12,922 nt of DNA, taken from the NCBI GenBank assembly GCA_002434595.1, contig DJKK01000173.1:1-12922 (forward strand), given 5' to 3'. The stretch is from Alphaproteobacteria bacterium UBA6544. Lineage in GTDB: Bacteria; Pseudomonadota; Alphaproteobacteria; UBA8366. A program made the position numbers and the translations under genes. Below, in pieces: positions 6,586-12,922 of the stretch (positions within the stretch are counted from its first letter, which is position 1; every line of letters begins with the position of its first letter). A model generated the notes under the pieces. It worked only from the letters and a program-made list of their open reading frames with translations. It was not told the DNA's origin and searched no databases.

Positions 6586-7344
6586 TCAAAGCGCGTTATA
6601 TCCCCCGTCGACCAGAAGGTCGTCACCCGTCATGAAGGATGACTCGTCTGACGCTAGGAAAAGCGCGGCATTGGCAATCTCTGTCGGGTAGCCGACCCGA
6701 CCCATCAGTGTCAGTGCGCCCGAATCCCGTTGCGCCGCCTCCTCACTGCCCGAGCGTTCGAATATCCGTTCGGTGCCGATAGGTCCGGGCGAAAGGGAGT
6801 TGACGCGAATGTTGTCGCCTACGTGATCCGCTGCCATGCATCGCGCAAGTTGGATAAGCCCGCCCTTGACTGCGCAATAGTCACTTCGCATCGGCTTGCC
6901 GACGCTGCCAAGCTGCGACGCAACGTGAATAATCGACCCGCCACCCGCATCTCGCATCGCAGGGATGGCATATTTGCTCATCAGCATGGGGCCGGTCAGG
7001 TTCACATCGACGGCACGCCGCCACTCTGCGATATCCACTTCCTCGACCGTGTTCTGACCGATGAAATACGCGGCATTGTTCATCAGTATGTTGAGCTTGC
7101 CGAATTCATCGACCGCGCGTTTTACTGCCGCTTCACACGACGCGGCATCAGAAACGTCACATCTCTGGCCGACAATATTCCCGCCTTTTCCCGCGATCTC
7201 GTATGCAGTCCTCTCTATTCCATCACCGTCGATATCCACGATGACGAGGGATGCGCCCTCTGCGCAAAACCGCTCCGCGGTCGCGCGCCCGATACCTCGG
7301 ACAGCGCCTGTAATGATCCCAAATTTTCTCTCCAGACGGCTCAT
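6586..7344 (-). CDS. Classical short-chain dehydrogenase/reductase (FabG-like)
   Basis: 252 residues with an intact classical SDR active site: cofactor loop TGAVRGIG (residues 12-19), NNAA (89-92), Asn115, Ser143, Tyr156 and Lys160 (YCAVK), and the conserved C-terminal VDGGYNAL. An acidic residue at the end of the second strand (VIVDID, Asp37) favours NAD over NADP. It should interconvert a secondary alcohol and a ketone. Its ATG overlaps the PhyH stop (ATGA, 7341-7344), so it is the last gene of the leftward MFS-PhyH-SDR operon and probably oxidises the hydroxylated product of the PhyH enzyme. It is a useful contrast with the SDR at 1137-1880, which lacks these catalytic residues. The specific substrate is unknown. 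Confidence 0.93.
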   Translation of the reverse strand: MSRLERKFGIITGAVRGIGRATAERFCAEGASLVIVDIDGDGIERTAYEIAGKGGNIVGQRCDVSDAASCEAAVKRAVDEFGKLNILMNNAAYFIGQNTVEEVDIAEWRRAVDVNLTGPMLMSKYAIPAMRDAGGGSIIHVASQLGSVGKPMRSDYCAVKGGLIQLARCMAADHVGDNIRVNSLSPGPIGTERIFERSGSEEAAQRDSGALTLMGRVGYPTEIANAALFLASDESSFMTGDDLLVDGGYNAL

Positions 7345-8201
7345 GCACTCGCTCCCTTTTCTTCATACTCTGCCCTGTGGGCGATGATCTGTTCGTCATA
7401 ACCTTCGCGATACCGGCGATAGGCCGCTTCGTGATGTTGCTTGTTCGCCGACGGTTCATGCTCGCGCGGATCCGGCTCCATTTCGAAATGGCCGTAGCCA
7501 TCTTCGCCACGGGCGTGGCTCGCGCCCATGCGGTAACTCCCGACGTGCCGGACATGGGCCGGTATATAGCTGATCCCACAGCCGATACGACGATCGTCAG
7601 ACTGGTTCGGCGGCGAGCTGTGGACCACCAATGTATGATGGAAAGAAAACTGACCTGGCTTCAACGGCGCGGAGACCGCAGCGCCATCATCAAAGGGCTC
7701 CGCGATCGCCTGGCTGCCGTGATTGACGCTGCCCGCCACCGTCTGCGGTGCGTGAAACAGCTGGCCGAACGCCGAACTGCCAGCAACAAAACCCATACAC
7801 CCCGCCGCTTTTGACACATCCGAGAGGGCGATCCATGCGGTCACGTGGTCGTAGGGCTGCATGCCGAAATATGTGGCATCCTGATGCCATGCGGTAACCT
7901 GATCCGTTCCCGGTTCCTTGATGAAGAACGTCGCGTTGAAGATCAAGATGTCGGGTCCGATCAAATCCTCCACCGCGTCGAGTACCTGCGGTATACGCAC
8001 GAGTTCCGCCGCCCAAGGCTCGCGGACATGCACTTTCCGGTACTGCCACGGCTCAAGCGGACCACTGCCTTGGCGCTGTTCGTAATCCTCCAGGCATTCA
8101 CGATAGCGGGATGCCTCCGCCGCCGTCATTGCGTCGAACGGCGAGAGGAAGTTCTCCCGTTGGTACTGCTCGACCTGTTCTTCTGTCAGGACTTTTGGCA
8201 T
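7341..8201 (-). CDS. PhyH-family Fe(II)/2-oxoglutarate dioxygenase
   Basis: 286 residues, typical of bacterial phytanoyl-CoA dioxygenase (PhyH) relatives, non-heme iron enzymes that hydroxylate aliphatic C-H bonds with 2-oxoglutarate and O2. The facial triad is visible: His106-x-Asp108 in AWHQDATYFG and distal His194 in LVVHSSPPNQSDDRR, with Arg204 or Arg205 ten or eleven residues later placed to bind the 2-oxoglutarate carboxylate. The ATG at 8201 has GGAG seven bases upstream. It is the middle gene of a leftward operon, 54 bases after the MFS transporter and overlapping the SDR by four bases. The N-terminal leader lacks a signal peptide, so it is cytoplasmic. Hydroxylation followed by SDR oxidation is the natural reading of the pair. 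The substrate, free acid or CoA ester, cannot be told. Confidence 0.92.
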   Translation of the reverse strand: MPKVLTEEQVEQYQRENFLSPFDAMTAAEASRYRECLEDYEQRQGSGPLEPWQYRKVHVREPWAAELVRIPQVLDAVEDLIGPDILIFNATFFIKEPGTDQVTAWHQDATYFGMQPYDHVTAWIALSDVSKAAGCMGFVAGSSAFGQLFHAPQTVAGSVNHGSQAIAEPFDDGAAVSAPLKPGQFSFHHTLVVHSSPPNQSDDRRIGCGISYIPAHVRHVGSYRMGASHARGEDGYGHFEMEPDPREHEPSANKQHHEAAYRRYREGYDEQIIAHRAEYEEKGASA

Positions 8202-8255
8202 GTTTCATCTCCGCCATTAAGCAGTAGGCCGAAACGAAACGCCTTCCAGCATTGG

Positions 8256-9482
8256 CTAGTGTCGATTCCGCTCCTGACGACAGGCATAGGCCATCAAAAC
8301 ACTCGCGAGTACGACGTAAGCCGCTCCGGCAATCCCCATGGAGGTAAGCGAAACCTCTGCGTCGAGACCAAGGCCGAGAAGCGGCGGCGCCAGGCCGGAG
8401 CCGAAGACACTGACGGTCGCTGCAAAACTCCTGATCGCGCCGATATGGCGTGTCCCGTATACCTCGGCCAATAACAACGGGACGCACGTCACCATGAGAC
8501 CTGACGTCAAACCGAAACATCCGAGATATACCCACGCCCAGACGTAATGATCGCCATAGGCAACGACCAGAACGCCGGCGGCGAGCGGGAGCAGCCCGAA
8601 AGGCATCAGTCGAGACGCACCGATCCGGTCGGCGAGATCGCCGGCGAACATCGAGACAACGAGCGTCGTCGCGGCGAAGACCGCATATCCGCCCGTCACC
8701 CACTCAGCTGACCATCCTTTCATTCCCGCAATCGTCAGCTGATGGAAGTTCATCGCTGTTTCCAGAATAGAAGGTGCCATCAACGCCGGTAACATCAGAA
8801 AGAAAAACGGGTCGCGCAGCATCTCACCTAGCCTACGGTCACCCGTAGTACCACTCCCCGTCGAAGCTGGCGCGGCAAGCTTCCCGGCGGATCTTCCGGG
8901 CAGCAGCCACATCACCATGGGTATCATCAGCAATCCGGCGATGCCGCATGCCATATAGCTCCAGCGCCAACCGATCACGGCGATTGCCGCGACAGCGAGC
9001 ACGGGAAGAAAAGCTCGGCCCGCTGGAAACCCCAGTATCGCTATCGCTACCGCCTTGCCCCTGTCACGGTCAAAACTCTTCACCATGCCGGTGACTGCCG
9101 TGTGCTGGCAGAGACCTTGGCCGAATTGCCGCAGCAGAAAAATCACGATGACCAGTGTCCAGGTGGCCGGCACAACAGCAATAGCGAAGCACGCCGCCGC
9201 CATCCCAAGCAGCACAACAATGGCGTATGTCCTGACCGACATGCGATCGATCAGCCGGCCGGAAAACGGCAGCAGCGCGGCCGACGCCAATGTACCGGCC
9301 ATGTAGATCGTACCCCACTCCGTATGACTCAAGCCGAACTCGGTCTCAATGCTTGGGCTGAAGACACCGACGAAATGCGTCTGCCCAAACGACGACGCGA
9401 ACGCCATCAAGAAGCCGAACGCAAGCAAGCGCGCATTGCGAAGCGCGAACGGTATATATCCGGACGTTTGGGATTCAGACAT
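8256..9482 (-). CDS. MFS transporter (monocarboxylate/organic-acid type)
   Basis: 408 residues from ATG 9482, with about twelve hydrophobic segments and the central cytoplasmic loop between halves (LPGRSAGKLAAPASTG), as in the major facilitator superfamily. The loop 2-3 signature is recognisable as GRLIDRMSVR, and its counterpart GDLADRIGASR occurs in the second half. The first helix region (FGFLMAFASSFGQTHFVG, then FSPSIETEFG) resembles MFS carriers of the oxalate/formate and monocarboxylate group, suggesting an organic-acid substrate. In-frame TTG 9509 and GTG 9500 are alternative starts. None has a strong Shine-Dalgarno, so ATG is chosen by convention. It is the first gene of the leftward operon and probably imports the compound that PhyH and the SDR act on. 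Inner membrane. Confidence 0.9.
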   Translation of the reverse strand: MSESQTSGYIPFALRNARLLAFGFLMAFASSFGQTHFVGVFSPSIETEFGLSHTEWGTIYMAGTLASAALLPFSGRLIDRMSVRTYAIVVLLGMAAACFAIAVVPATWTLVIVIFLLRQFGQGLCQHTAVTGMVKSFDRDRGKAVAIAILGFPAGRAFLPVLAVAAIAVIGWRWSYMACGIAGLLMIPMVMWLLPGRSAGKLAAPASTGSGTTGDRRLGEMLRDPFFFLMLPALMAPSILETAMNFHQLTIAGMKGWSAEWVTGGYAVFAATTLVVSMFAGDLADRIGASRLMPFGLLPLAAGVLVVAYGDHYVWAWVYLGCFGLTSGLMVTCVPLLLAEVYGTRHIGAIRSFAATVSVFGSGLAPPLLGLGLDAEVSLTSMGIAGAAYVVLASVLMAYACRQERNRH

Positions 9483-9613
9483 GGATGGGCTGTTTAACAC
9501 GGCTCGCAAAGTAAGACAGCCATCGCAATAAGGGGTGGGTAACGGACCACCCTGAAATACTTATGTCGATTGTCGCCCCAAGATCATTGTCCCGTAAAAC
9601 AGGGAGCCTGCTC
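9483..9613. promoter_or_regulatory. Divergent control region between MFS operon and acyl-CoA dehydrogenase, with two inverted repeats
   Basis: 131 bases holding the promoters for the leftward transporter operon and the rightward dehydrogenase. Two inverted repeats are visible. The first is GATGGGCTGT (9484-9493) with ACAGCCATC (9516-9524), nine pairs with one bulged G. The second is GGGTGG (9533-9538) with CCACCC (9547-9552), six perfect pairs around an eight-base loop. Neither is followed by a T-run, so they look more like operators or leader hairpins than terminators. The Shine-Dalgarno AGGGAG of the dehydrogenase lies seven bases before its ATG at 9614. Confidence 0.4.
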
Positions 9614-10837
9614 ATGTCCGCCATCGCTTTCGACATTCCGGAAGACATTCTCGCCATGCGAGAGGGGCTTCGTGCCTTTGCGGAAGCGGAAATTTTGCCG
9701 CGACACGAAGCCAACCATAATCTGTTCGAAGATCAACGACGCCTCTACGACTCGGACGGGCGGTTCTCCGAGGAACTACTGAATTTGATCGGCGAAGTCC
9801 GGCGGACCGCTTCGAAAGCCGGCTATTACCAGATGTGCGTGCCGGAAGAGCTTGGTGGCGGCGGCTTGGGGCACCTCGCTTATTTCGTAGGTTTCGAAGA
9901 GCTGTTTCACACCTGCGGCCCACAAAACTGGTTGATGCTCTATGCGGTGAGCCACTGGGCGTTCGGGCCAAGCCGATTGCTCGAAAAACTTACCGAGCGC
10001 GCCCGCGACGAGATGCTGGCGCCGATGATGGCGGGCGAGAAGTCGATGTGCTTTGGCCTATCCGAGCCGGGGGCCGGGTCCGACGCGTCACGGATTACCA
10101 CGCGGGCGGCACCGGACGGCGACGGGTGGCGCATTACCGGTCGCAAAATTTGGACGTCAAATTCTCCGGTTGCCGACTATTGCGTCGTCTTCGCGGTCAC
10201 CGACCCGGATACGCGAGGCGGTATCTCGGCCTTTCTCGTGCCGACAAATGCACCCGGGTTCGAAATTCAGCGGATCATCAGACTGTTTGGCCATATCGGT
10301 GGAGATGAGGCGGAGCTCACCCTAGACGACGTACGTGTCGAGCCGTGGCAGTTGGTGGGCGAACTTCACAAGGGGTTCGCCGCAGCTCTGTATGGCGTCT
10401 CGCTCGGCCGCATTTACAACTCGGCCCGCGCAGTTGGTTATGGCCGCTGGGCGTTGGAACAAGCACTCGACTATGCCGGCGTCCGGGAGGCCTTCGGCAA
10501 AACTATTTCGGAATTCCAAGGCGTCACCTTCCCCCTAGCGGAAAGTGCGACCGAACTGCACGCGGCACATCTGATGGCGCTAAATGCAGCGACGTTGCTC
10601 GACCGAGGCGACGCGGCGGTGAAGGAGCTATCCATGGCAAAAGCCTATGCGGTCCAGGTTGGCTACAAGGCGGTCGATCGCGCCATGCAAACACATGGCG
10701 CCATGGGTTTTACGAATGAGCTTGGCCTGTATCATGCCTGGCATGCACTGCGCATCGTCAACGTCGCGGACGGGACGAACGAAATCCTCAATCGGACGAT
10801 CGTTCAGCGCCTGATGAAAGGCGACCGGGAGCTCTGA
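9614..10837 (+). CDS. Acyl-CoA dehydrogenase (FadE-like) with Asp at the usual catalytic Glu position
   Basis: 407 residues from ATG 9614, chosen over upstream ATG 9563 because AGGGAG lies seven bases before it and homology begins at FDIPEDI. FAD enzyme that introduces a 2,3-double bond into acyl-CoA thioesters and passes electrons to ETF. Seen: the helical N-terminal domain with PEELGGGGLG (residues 78-87); the flavin-binding strand CFGLSEPGAGSDAS (146-159); TGRKIWTSN (175-183); and the C-terminal helices with HGAMGF (361-366). In ADGTNEI the residue matching MCAD Glu376 is Asp386. ACAD10/11-like enzymes share an ADG-type motif here, so a branched or hydroxylated acyl substrate is possible. 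It is transcribed away from the MFS operon; downstream lies a broken gene. Confidence 0.93.
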   Translation: MSAIAFDIPEDILAMREGLRAFAEAEILPRHEANHNLFEDQRRLYDSDGRFSEELLNLIGEVRRTASKAGYYQMCVPEELGGGGLGHLAYFVGFEELFHTCGPQNWLMLYAVSHWAFGPSRLLEKLTERARDEMLAPMMAGEKSMCFGLSEPGAGSDASRITTRAAPDGDGWRITGRKIWTSNSPVADYCVVFAVTDPDTRGGISAFLVPTNAPGFEIQRIIRLFGHIGGDEAELTLDDVRVEPWQLVGELHKGFAAALYGVSLGRIYNSARAVGYGRWALEQALDYAGVREAFGKTISEFQGVTFPLAESATELHAAHLMALNAATLLDRGDAAVKELSMAKAYAVQVGYKAVDRAMQTHGAMGFTNELGLYHAWHALRIVNVADGTNEILNRTIVQRLMKGDREL

Positions 10838-10859
10838 GATTCCTTGCTGCGCGCCATTC

Positions 10860-11434
10860 TTAAAACGAAATCCAAGTATGCTTCCTTCCATAGTGCAGGT
10901 AGCCCGCATTGGCGCCCACACAAAGCCCAACACCGGTCCGCATCGGCGCCAGTATGACGTCTCGGCTTCGCTGGTAGTTCACCCCCACGCCCGCGACAAA
11001 GTAGAAGCTGTCTCTGACGCCCGGACAGCGCTTGTAGATATCATTCGGATTCTTGATACCGTAGCCGAGCGTCATCGACTTCGCCGCATTACCACCGAAA
11101 TCGAAACCGACTGAAGTACCCTGCCAATATACCTTGCGCTAAGCGCCATTCTTGATAATGAACTCACCGACTCCGCAGCGAAGGCTGGCAAAGAACGCGC
11201 CTTCCTGCTTCCTCGCCGAGGATGTAGGCGTTTGGCAGCCCGAGTCCGCTGAACACTTTCTCGACCGCCGCGGCTAAGATGCCAGAGGTTTCGCCAAAAA
11301 ATCTCCGTGCCGCATTAAGGATTTCGTTCTCGGTTTAGAAACCATTGCCCCCCTTGGACTCAATTGGCCCTGCCACGAAGAATAGGCCGACCGCCATAGC
11401 CATTGCGAACTTCGTTAAGTTTCGCAGGTGACAT
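10860..11434 (-). pseudogene. Decayed DUF1134 (EipA-like) periplasmic envelope-protein gene
   Basis: The minus strand carries a broken gene whose parts match the DUF1134 family, known from Brucella EipA as a periplasmic protein for envelope integrity. The C-terminal 70-odd codons are clean (NPNDIYKRCPGV, GVGVNYQR, VILAPMRTGVGL, GANAGYLHYGRK, ending at TAA 10860-10862). They are preceded in the same frame by KVYWQGTSVGFDFGGNAAKS, and before that by an in-frame TAG at 11139-11141. The upstream part (AARRFFGETSG, AVEKVFSGLGLPNAYILGEE) is in another frame. It is itself cut from the signal-peptide-like leader (FAMAMAVGLFFVAGP) by TAA at 11335-11337. The likely original ATG at 11434 is in the third frame. 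Two stops and two frameshifts make it non-functional. It fills most of the otherwise gene-free stretch 10838-11502. Confidence 0.82.
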
Positions 11435-11502
11435 TCCTTTGTCGGAAGAAACACGTTGCCACATTATAGCAGAATTTCGGGCGAATCATTATAGAGGATA
11501 CC

Positions 11503-12534
11503 ATGCGCAGCAAAACCGCCATTCGGATTGTTGAGTGCCATGCCGAAGGGGAAGTCGGCGACGTCATAGTCGGCGGAGTAGCACCGCCACCGGGTGATAC
11601 CGTATGGACTCAATCCAGGCACATTGCCGAGAACGAGGTTTTGAGAAATTTCGTCCTAAACGAGCCACGCGGCGGCGTCTTCCGTCATGTCAATCTGTTG
11701 GTCCCGCCAAAGCATCCAGGAGCCGACGCCGCCTTCATCATAATGGAGCCCGCCGACACACCGCCGATGTCAGGCTCGAATGCGCTATGCGTCGCGACCG
11801 TATTACTGGAGACGGGTATCCTGCCGATGGAGGAACCAGAGTCACGCCTGACACTCGAGGCGCCGGGAGGCTTGGTAACCGTTTCCGCCTCTTGCGAAGA
11901 CGGTCGGGTTCGGAGCGTCCGTGTGCGGAACCTGCCCTCCTTCGCGGATAAGCTGGACGCTTCAATCGAAGTCAAGGGGCTCGGCATGCTCAACGTCGAT
12001 ACCGCCTTCGGCGGTGACAGCTTCGTGTTGGTGGACGCCGCCGCGCTCGGGTTTTCGCTAAAGCCGGACGAGGCTCGGGATATAGCGGTGCTCGGCACAC
12101 GAATTACCGCTGCTGCAAACGCGCAACTGGGCTTTGCCCATCCCGAATTGCCAGACTGGAAGCACATATCATTCTGTCAGATGACCGCACCGCTAGAAAA
12201 ACGCAAGGGCACGACATTTGGCCGCAACGCCGTCGCCATCCGTCCTGGAAAAATTGATCGCTCCCCCTGTGGCACCGGTTGCAGCGCCCGCATGGCGGTG
12301 CTGCATGCGAAAGGAGAGCTTCAGGTCGGTGAACGGTTTATCGGCGAATCACTAATCGATTCGACATTCGACTGCCGGGTCGAAGAAACCACGACCGTCG
12401 GCGGTAAACCCGCCATTGTGCCTTCCCTATCGGGTAGCGCATGGATCAGCGGTATGCGCACGTTGATGCTCGATCCGGCCGACCCTTGGCCGGAAGGCTA
12501 CCGGTTGAGCGATACATGGCCGAATCTGACTTGA
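11503..12534 (+). CDS. Proline racemase superfamily enzyme with a Ser/Cys active-site pair
   Basis: 343 residues, the normal length for the proline racemase/4-hydroxyproline 2-epimerase/trans-3-hydroxyproline dehydratase superfamily, two-fold alpha/beta enzymes with no cofactor that use two acid/base residues. The N-terminal HAEGEVGDVIVGG (residues 13-25) matches the HTxGEP region. The first catalytic motif is MSGSNALC with Ser90 in place of the Cys of MCGH. The second, DRSPCGTGCSAR, keeps Cys256. Proline racemase has Cys/Cys and the trans-3-hydroxyproline dehydratases have Cys/Thr, so this Ser/Cys type is neither. From memory, Ser/Cys members exist and some were assigned hydroxyproline epimerase activity. 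The ATG has AGAGG six bases upstream. It is followed 62 bases later by an acyl-CoA dehydrogenase in the same direction, probably one transcript. The substrate is unproven. Confidence 0.9.
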   Translation: MRSKTAIRIVECHAEGEVGDVIVGGVAPPPGDTVWTQSRHIAENEVLRNFVLNEPRGGVFRHVNLLVPPKHPGADAAFIIMEPADTPPMSGSNALCVATVLLETGILPMEEPESRLTLEAPGGLVTVSASCEDGRVRSVRVRNLPSFADKLDASIEVKGLGMLNVDTAFGGDSFVLVDAAALGFSLKPDEARDIAVLGTRITAAANAQLGFAHPELPDWKHISFCQMTAPLEKRKGTTFGRNAVAIRPGKIDRSPCGTGCSARMAVLHAKGELQVGERFIGESLIDSTFDCRVEETTTVGGKPAIVPSLSGSAWISGMRTLMLDPADPWPEGYRLSDTWPNLT

Positions 12535-12596
12535 AATCGATCGAAAATATAAATGCGAAATCTACCATCGCTTCACAGGCATAGAGAGGAACATCG

Positions 12597-12922
12597 ATGG
12601 TCTTTGCACTAACCGAAGAACAAAAAATGATTCGCGAGAACGTCCTGCGGATTTGCGCGGACTTCGGGGATGACTATTGGCTCGCACGCGACGAGGATGG
12701 CAGGTTCCCTGAAGACTTCTGTCTCGCGCTGGCGGAAGCGGGTTACCTCGGCATTGCCATGCCAGAAGAGTTCGGCGGATGCGGCCTCGGCATTACCGAA
12801 GCCGCCGTGATGGTTCAGGCCATTTCGGAATCTGGCGCGGCAAATGGCGGCGTCTCGTCCGTTTCCATCAATGTCTTCGGCGTTAACCCAATCGTCCGAT
12901 ACGGTGCCGACGAACAAAAGCA
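12597..12922 (+). CDS. Acyl-CoA dehydrogenase, N-terminal part (cut by right edge)
   Basis: 108 complete codons of an acyl-CoA dehydrogenase N-terminal helical domain are present. They show LTEEQKMIRENV (residues 5-16), the LAEAGYLGIAMPEEFGG block, GLGITEAAV and a following helix ending in GVNPIVRYGADEQK, which corresponds to the YGSEEQK segment of family members. The ATG at 12597 has AGGA six bases upstream. It lies 62 bases behind the proline-racemase-like gene in the same direction and is likely co-transcribed. It is not a copy of the dehydrogenase at 9614-10837: the N-terminal sequences differ and it starts without that protein's extra leader. The FAD-binding and catalytic parts lie outside the window, so the subfamily cannot be assigned. 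Confidence 0.92.
   Translation, partial: MVFALTEEQKMIRENVLRICADFGDDYWLARDEDGRFPEDFCLALAEAGYLGIAMPEEFGGCGLGITEAAVMVQAISESGAANGGVSSVSINVFGVNPIVRYGADEQK

Noticed and set aside
9563..9613. Upstream ATG extending the acyl-CoA dehydrogenase by 17 residues
   Set aside because: No Shine-Dalgarno precedes it, while ATG 9614 has AGGGAG at seven bases and matches where family homology begins.
10860..11075. A free-standing intact 71-residue minus-strand gene
   Set aside because: It reads as the C-terminal part of a DUF1134 protein, and the family continues upstream across an in-frame TAG and a frameshift, so it is part of a pseudogene.
11462..11494. Direct repeat CATTATAG (11462-11469 and 11487-11494) upstream of the proline-racemase-like gene
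   Set aside because: It could be paired regulatory sites or promoter-like AT sequence, but the spacing fits no standard -35/-10 arrangement and an 8-base repeat is weak evidence.
1..12922. Mobile element, phage, CRISPR, toxin-antitoxin or defence genes
   Set aside because: No transposase, integrase, repeat array, terminal inverted repeats or small two-gene toxin unit was recognised; the accessory nature rests on gene content and the two relics only.

Overview
The window looks like accessory catabolic DNA from an alphaproteobacterium. The reasons are a moderately high G+C composition, tightly packed operons with ATGA overlaps, strong Shine-Dalgarno sites, and the remnant of a DUF1134/EipA-type envelope gene, a family I associate with alphaproteobacteria. 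No rRNA, tRNA, CRISPR array, transposase, integrase or phage gene was seen. Every intact gene is an oxidoreductase, an acyl-CoA dehydrogenase, a racemase-like enzyme, a RidA-like protein or a transporter. No transcription factor is encoded inside the window.

Layout from left to right: (1) A leftward pair of an SDR-fold protein (1137-1880) and a class A flavin monooxygenase that runs off the left edge (1-1101). (2) Divergent from it, a rightward pair of a RidA-family protein (1979-2374) overlapping a nitronate monooxygenase-like flavoprotein (2371-3498). (3) A decayed MTA/SAH nucleosidase gene (3542-4046). (4) A leftward zinc-free MDR reductase (4062-5090), divergent from a rightward flavin-containing monooxygenase (5212-6573). 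(5) A leftward operon of MFS transporter (8256-9482), PhyH-type dioxygenase (7341-8201) and classical SDR (6586-7344). (6) Divergent from it, a rightward acyl-CoA dehydrogenase (9614-10837). (7) A decayed DUF1134/EipA-like gene on the minus strand (10860-11434). (8) A rightward proline-racemase-superfamily gene (11503-12534), followed by a second acyl-CoA dehydrogenase cut by the right edge (12597-12922).

Read together, the set resembles a peripheral degradation pathway. Uptake would be by the MFS carrier, and oxygenation by the FMO, the PhyH enzyme and the FAD hydroxylase. Alcohol, ketone and enone steps would fall to the SDRs and the MDR, and acyl-CoA processing to the two dehydrogenases. 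The RidA/nitronate monooxygenase pair hints at an imine or nitronate intermediate, and so perhaps a nitrogen-containing substrate. The substrate cannot be read from the sequence, and the pathway is an inference.

The most unusual items are: an SDR that has lost three of four catalytic-tetrad residues; a RidA gene whose initiation region carries an 11-base perfect complement to the usual 16S rRNA 3' end, with no ATG at normal spacing; a proline-racemase-like enzyme with Ser instead of the first catalytic Cys; and two multiply broken genes lying at junctions between catabolic units.
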